Shown here: piece after piece, positions 43,852 to 53,067 of the stretch
Layout: each line of letters begins with the position of its first letter
Position numbering within the stretch: position 1 is the stretch's first letter
NCBI GenBank assembly: GCA_900772415.1
Contig: CAAHEC010000063.1
Coordinates: 62,001 to 126,000 of the forward strand
From: Bacilli bacterium
GTDB lineage: Bacteria > Bacillota_I > Bacilli_A > RF39 > UBA660
Direction: 5' to 3'
Length of the DNA stretch: 64,000 bases
Position numbers and translations under genes: made by a program
Notes under the pieces: model-generated
The model's input: the letters and a program-made list of their open reading frames with translations, nothing else
What the model was told of the DNA's origin: nothing
Databases searched by the model: none

Positions 43852-46464
43852 TTACACACTTCTTGTTTTACAATGCTTTTTACAAATTATTTTTCTTAAG
43901 ACATCAACCGGCACAACTGTAAATGAAAAAGCAAGCATAATTAAAAACTCTTTTAACGATAAAGGTACAGTTCTAAACATACTACCTCCATAATAAATCA
44001 TTGTAATCTGAACTATACATATAAATAAAATAATAAAAATAAACATATGATTTTTTGTTAAATATGATAAAATATTTATTCTGCTTGTTCTGGCATTAAA
44101 GCAATTAAATATACCTGCAAAAATAAATAATCCAAAAAATGCCGTCAAAAAAGATTCTTTGCTATAAAAAAGATTTTTAATCAATGGTAACTTTAAAAAT
44201 AAAATACAAAGAAACGTTGTATATAACCCTGTTATTATTATTTCATTTAACATATAACTATTCATTATGTTTTCATCCTTTTTCTTTGGTTTTTCAGTCA
44301 TATATTCTAATAAAGCTGGTTCAAATGAAAATGCCAAAGCTGCAAGAGTATCCATAACCATGTTTATCCAAAGCATTTGTATTACCGTAACTGGAGTATC
44401 GACTCCTATAAATGGTCCAATTATTGAAATACTAAGCGCACATAAATTAACGGTTAACTGAAATATAATAAATTTTCTTATACTTTTAAAAATTGTTCTT
44501 CCAAATAAAATAGCTTTAGTAATTGATAAAAAATTATCATCTAGTATTACTATATCACCCGCTTCTTTTGCAACCTCACTACCCGATCCAAAAGCAAAAC
44601 CAACATCTGCTCTTTTTAAAGCTGGTGCATCGTTTACTCCATCTCCCGTCATAGCAACAACTAAATTCATTTCTTTTGATAATCTAACTAATCTAGATTT
44701 ATCATGTGGAAGACTTCTTGCTACAACTTTAAGATTAGGAATTATTTTCTTTACTTCTAAATCTGTCATACTATTAAGCTCATCAGATGTTAAAACAATA
44801 TCATTATTATCATTTTCTATTAGATTTACTTCTTTTGCAATATGAAGTGCAGTATCTTTATTATCTCCTGTTATCATAACTGTTTTAACACCTGCTAATT
44901 TGGTCATTAAAAGAGCTTCTTTAGCCTCTTTTCTTATTTCATCTTTTATTACTACTACTGCTACTAATGTAAGATTAGAAAAATCTTTTTCATTTATATT
45001 ACTACTTGTTGCAACTAATAAAACCCTAGATCCACTTTTTGTATAATCATCTATTTTCTTTTGAATTAAATCTTTATTTTTTAATGGTAATTTAACTAAG
45101 TCATTATTATAATAATAATTACAATTAGAAAATAACTTTTCAGGGGCTCCCTTTATTAAATTTCTTACCTTTTTATCATCTAGTACAGTTATCATGTATT
45201 TATTTTTGCTATCAAATGGAATAGTTTTTATTTTTTTTATATCATTAAACTCTCCATCATTAAAAAATTCAAGCAAACATCTATCCGTTGTATTTCCACC
45301 TACTATTTTTTTATCACTATATACCGCCATATTATTTATAACCATAGATACTTTTAGTAAATTATAATAATTTACTCCATTTTTTAACACATCTTTTTCA
45401 TTTTTATAATTATTTAATGAACCATCTATTATATTTGTAACTTTTAATTTACCAGTTGTTAAAGTACCTGTTTTATCACTAAATAAAATGTTTATATTCC
45501 CCGCTGTTTCTATTCCAACTAATTTTCTTACTAAAACATTATTTTTAAGCATTCTTTTCATATTAGAAGATAAAACAAGCGTTATCATCATGGGAAGTCC
45601 TTCTGGTACTGAAACTATAATTATAGTAACACTTAGCGTTAGAGCATATATGATATGTTCCATCATAATAGGAAAGTTAGTTATTGTATTTATTATATCC
45701 TGTAAAACAAAATTATTATCAACTACTATTACTGAAAATAAGTACGAGATAGATGCTAAAAAAGCTCCAATATAACCAAAAGTACTAATTATCTTAGCAA
45801 GCTTTCTAAGCCTAATTTTAAGAGGGCTATCTCCAGCTTTTTCCTTTAATTCAGAAGCAATCTTCCCATAAAAAGTATTTAAACCTACACAAGTTACTTT
45901 AAGAATGCCACTTCCTTCACAAACAATCGTTCCTCTATACAACCTATTTTTAGAAGTTATTTTATTTTTAATCATTTCTTTATGAATTTCTTTTGACTCT
46001 CCATTTATGGTTGATTCATCAACCATAATATCACCCTTAATTAAAATGCCATCTGCTGGAATCTTATCACCATACTGTAAAATAACTAAATCATCTTTTA
46101 CAACATCATCAATTGGTATTTCAACTATTTTATTATCTCTTTTAACTTTACACTTTATTTTTGAAGATTCTTCTTGTAATTTTTTAAAAGCTTTTTCGGA
46201 ACCATATTCTGAAATAGTAGAAATAAATGAAGCTAAAAAAATAGCTATAAGTATTCCAAGTGTTTCAAACCAGTCAAAATCTCTAAATAAAAAAACTATT
46301 TTTATAGCAAGAGCAATTAATAAAATTTTAATTATAGGGTCTGCTAGTGATTCTAATAAAAGTGATGTAAAACTATTATTTTTTGATGTAGTAATTTCAT
46401 TCGTACCATATTTTTTCTTAGATTCTAAAACTTCTTTACTTGTTAAACCATTATAATTATTCAT
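43852..46464 (-). CDS. calcium-type P-type ATPase (P2)
   Basis: 870 residues. Actuator motif INGES (154-157), phosphorylation site SDKTGTLT (Asp330), hinge TGDGVNDAPAL, nucleotide-site KGAPE, and ion-site SVPEGLP in helix 4 (287-291), followed by six C-terminal helices with NMVMDTLAALAFS. The N-terminal GLTSKEVLESKKKYGTNEI is the usual cation-ATPase start. The PEGLP and NxxxD motifs suit Ca2+ export. AAGGAGG precedes the ATG. A palindrome overlaps this leader. Confidence 0.93.
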   Translation of the reverse strand: MNNYNGLTSKEVLESKKKYGTNEITTSKNNSFTSLLLESLADPIIKILLIALAIKIVFLFRDFDWFETLGILIAIFLASFISTISEYGSEKAFKKLQEESSKIKCKVKRDNKIVEIPIDDVVKDDLVILQYGDKIPADGILIKGDIMVDESTINGESKEIHKEMIKNKITSKNRLYRGTIVCEGSGILKVTCVGLNTFYGKIASELKEKAGDSPLKIRLRKLAKIISTFGYIGAFLASISYLFSVIVVDNNFVLQDIINTITNFPIMMEHIIYALTLSVTIIIVSVPEGLPMMITLVLSSNMKRMLKNNVLVRKLVGIETAGNINILFSDKTGTLTTGKLKVTNIIDGSLNNYKNEKDVLKNGVNYYNLLKVSMVINNMAVYSDKKIVGGNTTDRCLLEFFNDGEFNDIKKIKTIPFDSKNKYMITVLDDKKVRNLIKGAPEKLFSNCNYYYNNDLVKLPLKNKDLIQKKIDDYTKSGSRVLLVATSSNINEKDFSNLTLVAVVVIKDEIRKEAKEALLMTKLAGVKTVMITGDNKDTALHIAKEVNLIENDNNDIVLTSDELNSMTDLEVKKIIPNLKVVARSLPHDKSRLVRLSKEMNLVVAMTGDGVNDAPALKRADVGFAFGSGSEVAKEAGDIVILDDNFLSITKAILFGRTIFKSIRKFIIFQLTVNLCALSISIIGPFIGVDTPVTVIQMLWINMVMDTLAALAFSFEPALLEYMTEKPKKKDENIMNSYMLNEIIITGLYTTFLCILFLKLPLIKNLFYSKESFLTAFFGLFIFAGIFNCFNARTSRINILSYLTKNHMFIFIILFICIVQITMIYYGGSMFRTVPLSLKEFLIMLAFSFTVVPVDVLRKIICKKHCKTRSV

Positions 46465-46473
46465 GATTCCTCC

Positions 46474-46490
46474 TTAGTAAATGTTACTAA
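46474..46490. promoter_or_regulatory. operator-like palindrome before the P-type ATPase gene
   Basis: TTAGTAAATGTTACTAA, a perfect 7-3-7 palindrome 10 bases upstream of the ATG, next to the ribosome site. Its first 13 bases also occur upstream of the XRE gene at 35436-35448. Confidence 0.5.
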
Positions 46491-46610
46491 AAAAAGTTTT
46501 AAAATATTAGTACTTTAATTCGACAAAATTATTCTTTTATAAATAGTTGTTTCACATATGATAATTTGTCATAAACTAGTATAGAAATTATTTTAAAGGA
46601 CATGATTATT

Positions 46611-46856
46611 ATGTTTATTTCTTTAGACAAACTGGAAGTTAATAAAACTGCAAAAGTATGCAGTATAAAACTTAAAAATAACTTAAAAAAGCGTTTAGCT
46701 GATTTAGGTTTAGTAGAAAATTCTATTATTAAAAAAATATATATTAGCCCCTTTGGTGATCCTTGTGCTTATTTAATAATGGGAAGCGTTATAGCCCTTA
46801 GAAATAGTGACTGTAAAAACATAATTGTAAATTATGAATTTAAAGGAGGTAAATAA
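46611..46856 (+). CDS. feoA: ferrous iron transport protein A
   Basis: 81 residues with the SH3-like FeoA fold: ISLDKLEVNKTAKVCSIKL, RLADLGLVENSIIKKIYISPFGDP, IALRNSDCKNIIV. It supports FeoB. I prefer the second ATG (46611), about ten bases after AAAGGA; the first (46602) is only one base from it. The stop is directly at the FeoB start. Confidence 0.92.
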   Translation: MFISLDKLEVNKTAKVCSIKLKNNLKKRLADLGLVENSIIKKIYISPFGDPCAYLIMGSVIALRNSDCKNIIVNYEFKGGK

Positions 46857-46857
46857 T

Positions 46858-48945
46858 ATGGGGTTAACTATAAATTCAGTTGGAAATAGTTTACTTAGAA
46901 CTGAAAAAGAAAGTTGTGCTGAAAATGTAATAGCATTAATTGGTAATCCAAACGTCGGTAAATCTACTATTTTTAACCTTTTAACTGGTCTTAAACAGCA
47001 CACGGGTAATTGGACTGGTAAAACAGTATCTAGTGCATATGGAACATATAACTATAATAATAAAGTTTATACTTTAATTGACTTGCCTGGAACATATTCT
47101 CTTAATTCTATGTCAAAAGAAGAAGAAGTATCTAGAGATTTTATTTGCTTTGAAAATTATAATTTAACTATTGTAGTACTTGATGCAACCATGTTAGAAA
47201 GAAACCTTAATTTAGCTCTTCAAATAATAGAAACAAATAAAAACGTTATATTATGTGTTAATTTGATGGATGAAGCTATTAAACATGGTATAAAACTTAA
47301 CTTAAAAAAACTAGAAGAAATTTTGAATGTGCCCGTAATCGGCATTTGTGCTAATAATAAAGAAGATCTAAACAAATTAAAGAAATTAATTAGTCTTAAT
47401 ATAGACAAAAATAATAATAAAAATGATTTTTCATACAGTAAAATACCAGAAGATGTTATAAAAAAAGTTACTATTACTTTAAACAAATATAGTAATAAAC
47501 CCAATAATCGTTTTTATGCAATTAAACTTCTTGAAAATAACATTGAATTAAATGAAAAAATATTTAAATATTTAAATTTAAATACAAGTTCAAAAGAAGA
47601 AATTAATAAAATAATTTTATATTGTAATAATTATTTAAGAGACAATAACATAAGTGATTTTAAGGATACTATTTGTCATGAAATAATAAATAAGAATAAA
47701 AAAATAACAGAAGATATAAGTAATAAAAAAACATTAAGTATTTCAAAAAAAGACAAGATATTAACATCAAAAACATTTGGTATTCCTATTATGTTGTTAT
47801 TTTTGGGTCTAATTTTATGGCTTACTATATTTGGAGCTAATTATCCCTCAAAATTATTATCATTTTTATTTAATAAAATAAATGGATATTTACTTAGCTT
47901 TTTAAAATTAATAAAAATGCCAAATGTAATAATAGATCTTCTTATAAATGGAATATATAAAACTTTAACTTCAGTTGTATCTGTTATGCTTCCTCCAATG
48001 GCCATTTTCTTTCCATTATTTACTTTGCTTGAAGATTGTGGTTTTTTACCTAGAATAGCATTTAATTTAGATAAATTATTTAATAAAGCTAAATGCCATG
48101 GTAAACAATCTCTTTGCATGTGTATGGGATTAGGGTGCAACGCGTGTGGTGTTGTAGGATCCAGAATAATAGATTCGAAAAAAGAAAGATTAATTTCAAT
48201 ACTAACTAATTCATTTATGCCTTGTAACGGTAGATTCCCAGGATTAATTGCAATAATTACAATGTTCTTAGTTAGTGGAAAATTTAGTAGTCTTAAAGGA
48301 TCAATAATTTTAACTTTCTTAATTGTTCTTGCAATAATTGTAACTCTTATAATATCAAAATTCTTATCAACTAAAGTATTAAATGGAATGCCTTCTTCTT
48401 TTGTTTTAGAAATGCCGCCATATAGAAAACCACAAATAAAACAAATAATTATAAGAAGCATATTTGATAGAACTTTATTTGTTTTAGCAAGAGCAATATC
48501 AGTTGCTATCCCAGCAGGAATTATAATATGGCTTTTATCTAATATTAAAGTTGGAGGATTTACAATATTATCTACATTAACAAACATTTTAGATCCTATT
48601 GCAAATATTTTTGGAATGGATGGTACTATATTAATTGCATTTATTCTAGGCTTTCCTGCAAATGAAATAGTAATTCCAATAATGTTAATGGGGTATTTAA
48701 AAACATCAAGTTTTTCAGATTATAATAATTTAATAGAACTTAAAAACATATTACTAAATAACGGATGGAGTATAAAAACCGCTATATGTACCCTTATTTT
48801 TATGTTATTTCATTTTCCTTGTAGTACAACTATTTTAACTATTAAAAAAGAAACAAAAAGTAATTTATGGACATTTATTTCTTTTGTTTTACCAACTATA
48901 ATTGGATTTTTAATTTGTTTTATAATTAATATTATTTTCTCTTAA
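46858..48945 (+). CDS. feoB: ferrous iron transporter FeoB
   Basis: 695 residues. N-terminal G domain with GNPNVGKST (G1), DLPGTYSL (G3) and NLMD (G4); a helical spacer; then about ten membrane helices with the Gate motifs (LLEDCGFLPRIAF, SLCMCMGLGCNACGV, FMPCNGRFP). Imports Fe2+, suiting an anoxic habitat. AAAGGAGG lies eight bases before the ATG. No feoC is seen. Its 3' end overlaps the convergent helicase gene by 36 bases. Confidence 0.96.
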   Translation: MGLTINSVGNSLLRTEKESCAENVIALIGNPNVGKSTIFNLLTGLKQHTGNWTGKTVSSAYGTYNYNNKVYTLIDLPGTYSLNSMSKEEEVSRDFICFENYNLTIVVLDATMLERNLNLALQIIETNKNVILCVNLMDEAIKHGIKLNLKKLEEILNVPVIGICANNKEDLNKLKKLISLNIDKNNNKNDFSYSKIPEDVIKKVTITLNKYSNKPNNRFYAIKLLENNIELNEKIFKYLNLNTSSKEEINKIILYCNNYLRDNNISDFKDTICHEIINKNKKITEDISNKKTLSISKKDKILTSKTFGIPIMLLFLGLILWLTIFGANYPSKLLSFLFNKINGYLLSFLKLIKMPNVIIDLLINGIYKTLTSVVSVMLPPMAIFFPLFTLLEDCGFLPRIAFNLDKLFNKAKCHGKQSLCMCMGLGCNACGVVGSRIIDSKKERLISILTNSFMPCNGRFPGLIAIITMFLVSGKFSSLKGSIILTFLIVLAIIVTLIISKFLSTKVLNGMPSSFVLEMPPYRKPQIKQIIIRSIFDRTLFVLARAISVAIPAGIIIWLLSNIKVGGFTILSTLTNILDPIANIFGMDGTILIAFILGFPANEIVIPIMLMGYLKTSSFSDYNNLIELKNILLNNGWSIKTAICTLIFMLFHFPCSTTILTIKKETKSNLWTFISFVLPTIIGFLICFIINIIFS

Positions 48946-50274
48946 AAAAACATTTTTATAATGCTTAATTTCCTTTATAAAACATGATTCCATATTATAC
49001 GGAACAAAAATATACACTCTCTTAATACATCTTGTTATGGCAACATAAAATAATCTTCTTTCTTCTTCATATAAATATCTTTCTTTATAATTATTTACAT
49101 AATTTAATATATAATGATTCACATATTTATTTGGAAAGCCATTAGATAAATTATTTACATTTATTAAAAATATATAATCTTCTTGTAACCCTTTAGATTT
49201 ATGAACACTCATTTTCTTATAATTAACACCTTTTATATCAATATTTTCTAAATCTTTATTATTTCTTGAAAGTATAAATAATTTATTTATTTTATCCTCT
49301 TCAATTATATTTTGCATAGATTCATTTAGATTATAATAATAAATAATATGAACTGGATTTTTAATCTTCTTAGTCGATTTTAGTTTTTTCTTTACTTGAA
49401 ATGGATTTTTCATTATAAATTTACCTGCTATCTTAACTAATTCATTTGAATTTCTATAAGTTTTTTTTAGCTTAATTACCTTACTAAATGGAAAATATTT
49501 CTTAAAATTAGTTATTACATTTATATTTGATCCGGTAAATTTATAAATGGACTGAAAATCATCACCAACTGCAAAGAAGTTACTATTTGATAATTTTATA
49601 AGCTTTTTTATAAATAAAAACTTAGTTTGAGAAATATCTTGATATTCATCTATTATTATGTACTTATACCTAATATTTCTTTTATCTAGTTTTCTAATTG
49701 CTAAATTTATCATGTCATTAAAATCTATTAAATTTTCCTTATTTAAATAAGACTCATAACAAATATAGCATTTCATTATTTCCTTTAGTAACATTTTATC
49801 TTTAACACTTGATTTATTAATAAAGGTATAAAATTTATCTAACTCATAATTGTTAACTTTAAAAAGATTAATAAAAGTTTTAACAATAAAAAACATTTCA
49901 TCTTTATTTAAATTAAAAAGTCCAAATAATTTATCATTACTAAAAGTATTAATTATTATATCTGTTAATATATCTTCTATTAAAACATCCTTTTTATTAC
50001 CTATAATTTTAAGTGCCAATTTATGAAATGTTAAAACTTCTATTTCAGAATTATTTAAATCCTGTTTTAATTTATTAACTGAATCATTAGTAAAAGAAAT
50101 ACATAAAATATCTTTTGGATTAACATTTAAATATTTTATTAAATATTTAATTCTTGATACTATAGTATAAGTTTTCCCACAACCAGCACCCGCTAAAACG
50201 AGGTTTACTTTTCTTTTTGATATGACGGCCTTTAATTGATATTTATCTAAATTAAACTCTTTTAACTTTTTCAT
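48910..50274 (-). CDS. compact UvrD/Rep-like superfamily 1 helicase
   Basis: 454 residues, much shorter than UvrD or PcrA (~720). Present are Q-motif/Walker A LAGAGCGKT (28-35), DEYQDIS (Walker B), VGDDFQSIYKFTGS, SVHKSKGLQEDYIF (motif V) and FYVAITRCIKRVY (motif VI). The 1B and 2B insert regions are reduced. It probably unwinds DNA 3'-5', but the cut-down accessory domains suggest a specific role. No nuclease domain is seen. It is alone in its transcription unit. Confidence 0.88.
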   Translation of the reverse strand: MKKLKEFNLDKYQLKAVISKRKVNLVLAGAGCGKTYTIVSRIKYLIKYLNVNPKDILCISFTNDSVNKLKQDLNNSEIEVLTFHKLALKIIGNKKDVLIEDILTDIIINTFSNDKLFGLFNLNKDEMFFIVKTFINLFKVNNYELDKFYTFINKSSVKDKMLLKEIMKCYICYESYLNKENLIDFNDMINLAIRKLDKRNIRYKYIIIDEYQDISQTKFLFIKKLIKLSNSNFFAVGDDFQSIYKFTGSNINVITNFKKYFPFSKVIKLKKTYRNSNELVKIAGKFIMKNPFQVKKKLKSTKKIKNPVHIIYYYNLNESMQNIIEEDKINKLFILSRNNKDLENIDIKGVNYKKMSVHKSKGLQEDYIFLINVNNLSNGFPNKYVNHYILNYVNNYKERYLYEEERRLFYVAITRCIKRVYIFVPYNMESCFIKEIKHYKNVFLRENNINYKTN

Positions 50275-50355
50275 ATGATCACACTTTCCTATTTATGTAA
50301 AAGTTCTATGCTTCCATATGAATTATTATCTATTTACTTTTTAATTACTCTAAAA

Positions 50356-50385
50356 AAAGAATTAGATGTTTTTTTCTAATTCTTT
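50356..50385 (-). terminator. gltX terminator overlapping its stop codon
   Basis: AAAGAATTAGA / TCTAATTCTTT arms with an eight-base loop and a following U-run; the last gltX codons lie in the 5' arm. Confidence 0.8.
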
Positions 50386-52023
50386 TACCCTATTTAATAT
50401 TCTTTTCTTTCCAAATAATTTCATAATATCATAAAGGTTAGGTGTCATGTTTTTTGTTGTAAGAGAAACTCTAATTACCATCGAAACATCTCCCACGTGT
50501 CCCTTATAGCTATCAGGACTTGCTTTAAATTCTTTAACTTCTCTTGCATAACCTAAAGCCTCAGATAAATCTTTTATCCTTTCAAACCATTTTTGCTGAT
50601 CATCTTCTTCATTATAATACTCATTTACGTATGTATTCATTATTTTTAGTATTTCATCTTTATCAGTTATGCCATTAAACTCATAATTCTTTTCCATTTT
50701 TTCAAATAATTCATCATACATATACCAAACAAGATGTTTTACTTCACTAAAAGAAGCATAATCTTTTCTTGGTTTTTTTTGTTCTCTTTCAATGTTTAAA
50801 AGCCCTATTGTAAAATCCTTATACTTAGTTATTAGTTCATAAAATTCTTTATCATATTCATTAGAATACTTAACTAACATATCATAAAACTCTGTTGCTT
50901 TTATTCTTGCTAAATAATTCTTTGAAATGTTGTGTAATTTCTCAACATCAAACAAACCACCAGACTTACTAGTCTTCTTAAAATCATATTTAAAATCATC
51001 TAATGATTTATCTTTATTAGCATCCCACCACTGTTCAAAGTTAGTGTTAGCAAGCGTCATTAAATATAACTCAACAGCTTTTACTGGAATTCCCTTTTCT
51101 CTATAGTAACTCATTTGTGCTTCGGGATCTTTTCTCTTAGAAAGTTTTCTCTTAACTCCATTATCTTCCTTTAAAATTGGAGATATGTGAGCATACTTAG
51201 GAGGTTTAAAACCAAATACTTGGAATAATTGTATATGAGTTGGAAGCGATGATAACCATTCATCTCCCCTTATAATATGCGTTGTACGCATTAAATGATC
51301 ATCTACTAAGTGTGCAAAATGATAAGTTGGAAGCCCATCTTGTTTCATTATTACAATATCCATATCATTTTCTGGGAAAGATATTTTTCCTTTTATTAAA
51401 TCATTAACGATTATTTTCTTATTAAAATCTCCAGGTGATTTTAATCTTAAAGTAAATGATTCTTTATTTTTTACTCTTTCATAAGCATCACTTATAGGAA
51501 TCTTACGACATTTAGCATATCTTCCATAATATCCTATTCTATCTTTTCTTTTCTCCTGGGATGATGTCATCTCTTCTTTTTCTTCTTTAGTACAAAAACA
51601 TGGGTATGCAAGACCCTGTTCAACTAAATATTTCATAAATGTTTGATAAATTTCTTTTCTTTTGCTTTGCGTATATGGACCATATGCACCTTTTTCTTCA
51701 CTACCTGATATTACTCCTTCATCTGGAGTTACCTCAAAGTATCTTAAGTCAGTTGTGATAACATCTACTGCGTCACTAACTAATCTTTCTCTATCAGTAT
51801 CTTCTATTCTTATATAAAATACACCATTTGTATCTTTTGCAGCTTTCCTTGCAATAAAGGCCTGAAATAGCGTTCCCATATGGGTATATCCAGTTGGAGA
51901 TGGCGCAGCACGAGTTACTATCGCATCATCTGGTAAGTTTCTTTCTGGATACATTTTTTCATAATCTTCTATTGTTTTTGTAATATTAGGAAATATCAAG
52001 TTTGCTAAATCTTTATTAGTCAT
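50362..52023 (-). CDS. gltX: glutamyl-tRNA synthetase
   Basis: 553 residues, somewhat long. HIGH-type motif in RAAPSPTGYTHMGT and KMSKS-type motif KRKLSKRKD mark a class I GluRS, with an N-terminal ~35-residue extension and an insertion-rich C-terminal domain. tRNA-Glu and tRNA-Gln genes lie just upstream on the same strand. In most Firmicutes GluRS is non-discriminating and also charges tRNA-Gln, which GatCAB then amidates; the neighbourhood fits that but does not prove it. Confidence 0.95.
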   Translation of the reverse strand: MTNKDLANLIFPNITKTIEDYEKMYPERNLPDDAIVTRAAPSPTGYTHMGTLFQAFIARKAAKDTNGVFYIRIEDTDRERLVSDAVDVITTDLRYFEVTPDEGVISGSEEKGAYGPYTQSKRKEIYQTFMKYLVEQGLAYPCFCTKEEKEEMTSSQEKRKDRIGYYGRYAKCRKIPISDAYERVKNKESFTLRLKSPGDFNKKIIVNDLIKGKISFPENDMDIVIMKQDGLPTYHFAHLVDDHLMRTTHIIRGDEWLSSLPTHIQLFQVFGFKPPKYAHISPILKEDNGVKRKLSKRKDPEAQMSYYREKGIPVKAVELYLMTLANTNFEQWWDANKDKSLDDFKYDFKKTSKSGGLFDVEKLHNISKNYLARIKATEFYDMLVKYSNEYDKEFYELITKYKDFTIGLLNIEREQKKPRKDYASFSEVKHLVWYMYDELFEKMEKNYEFNGITDKDEILKIMNTYVNEYYNEEDDQQKWFERIKDLSEALGYAREVKEFKASPDSYKGHVGDVSMVIRVSLTTKNMTPNLYDIMKLFGKKRILNRVKELEKNI

Positions 52024-52078
52024 AAAATCATTCCTTTCTTAAGCACTTAAATTATATCAAAAATTCAAGATAAATAAA

Positions 52079-52103
52079 AGGCTAGTCTATACAAAACTAA
52101 CCC
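52079..52103 (-). terminator. terminator between tRNA-Glu and gltX
   Basis: GGTTAGT / ACTAGCC (one G-U on the minus strand) with a ~9-base loop and TTTTATTT, 15 bases after the tRNA-Glu CCA. Partial read-through could still feed gltX. Confidence 0.65.
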
Positions 52104-52117
52104 TTAAAATTTAAATT

Positions 52118-52194
52118 TGGTGACCCGTACGAGATTTGAACTCGTGAATGTCGCCTTGAGAGGGCGATGTGTTAAACCCCTTCACCAACGGGCC
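52118..52194 (-). tRNA. tRNA-Glu (anticodon CTC)
   Basis: 77 bases with CCA. Acceptor GGCCCGT/ACGGGTC, anticodon arm TCGCC-CTCTCAA-GGCGA giving CTC, T arm ACGAGTTCAAATCTCGT. Confidence 0.93.
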
Positions 52195-52203
52195 ATATAT
52201 ATT

Positions 52204-52278
52204 TGGTTGCCCTGACTGGATTCGAACCAGTGCATGTCTGATTCAGAGTCAGATGCCTTACCACTTGGCTACAGGGCA
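52204..52278 (-). tRNA. tRNA-Gln (anticodon CTG)
   Basis: 75 bases with CCA. Acceptor TGCCCTG/CAGGGCA with the U1-A72 pair typical of tRNA-Gln, anticodon arm TCTGA-CTCTGAA-TCAGA giving CTG, T arm ACTGGTTCGAATCCAGT. Confidence 0.93.
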
Positions 52279-52393
52279 ATTTACAAGAACAATTATAATA
52301 TATTTTTAAAAATTTAACAATACTAGGCTTAAATAAAAACAAATTATTTAAAAAATAATAAAATAAATAGAGAATAAATTTAGGAATTTAAAA

Positions 52394-53056
52394 ATGAAAA
52401 AAGAAAATCTATTAAATATAATACCTGTTATATTAATTTTCTTAATCAGTTCTATAATTACTATTTTTTCCAATTCTATAATAGGTTTTTTAACACTATT
52501 ATTTGGATTATTAAATGGATATTATGCTGCAATAGGAAAATGGTATAATTACATCTTTGGTGCCTTATTTGTTTTATTAAATGCTTATATATCATTTAAG
52601 ACAAATCTTTATGGAATAGCAACATTGTCGGTTTTATTATATTTTCCTTTGCAAATAAAAGGATTTATTAGTTGGTACAAAAACAAAGATAAAAATAATG
52701 TAATAAATATAAGACAATTTAATATTAAAACATCTATGTTTATTATTGTATTTTGTTTTATTTTAAATATCATGTTAGGATTTTTTCTTTCAAAAATAAA
52801 AACTCAAAAACTAGCATTTCTAGATGCTGCATCAAATTGCATAAATATATGTGGAGTTATATTAATGATTTTAAGATATAAAGAATGTTGGATTATATTA
52901 CTTGGAAATAACATAATAGATCTTATTATATGGATAATAAATTTTATAGAAAAAGAGTGTAATTCAAAAATAATGTTAATAGTATCAATATTTATGTTAT
53001 TATTTAATGTACTGGGAATTATAAAATGGGATAATAAAAAAAAGAAGATTAATTAG
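52394..53056 (+). CDS. pnuC: PnuC-family nicotinamide riboside transporter
   Basis: 220 residues, seven or so helices. PnuC signatures: LLFGLLNGYYAAIGKWYNYIFG at the start, YFPLQIKGFISWYKN (the YPxQxxGFxxW block) and DAASNCINICGVILMILRYKECW then NNIIDLIIWI. Brings in nicotinamide riboside for NAD. No NAD or other riboswitch is evident upstream. Its stop lies within a terminator shared with the convergent DUF5305 gene. Confidence 0.85.
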   Translation: MKKENLLNIIPVILIFLISSIITIFSNSIIGFLTLLFGLLNGYYAAIGKWYNYIFGALFVLLNAYISFKTNLYGIATLSVLLYFPLQIKGFISWYKNKDKNNVINIRQFNIKTSMFIIVFCFILNIMLGFFLSKIKTQKLAFLDAASNCINICGVILMILRYKECWIILLGNNIIDLIIWIINFIEKECNSKIMLIVSIFMLLFNVLGIIKWDNKKKKIN

Positions 53057-53067
53057 TCTTCTTTTCT
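53038..53067. terminator. bidirectional terminator shared by pnuC and the DUF5305 gene
   Basis: AAAGAAGA / TCTTCTTT arms (53041-53048 and 53057-53064) with flanking A and T runs. The two convergent genes overlap by eight bases inside it, and both stops lie in the stem-loop. Confidence 0.8.

Noticed and set aside
46465..46601. Fur box for feoAB
   Set aside because: The gap contains ATGATAATTTGTCAT, which has some symmetry, but it does not match the Fur consensus well enough to call.
47841..48587. 248-codon minus-strand frame inside feoB
   Set aside because: It is antisense to a clear FeoB membrane domain, and no start signals are visible.
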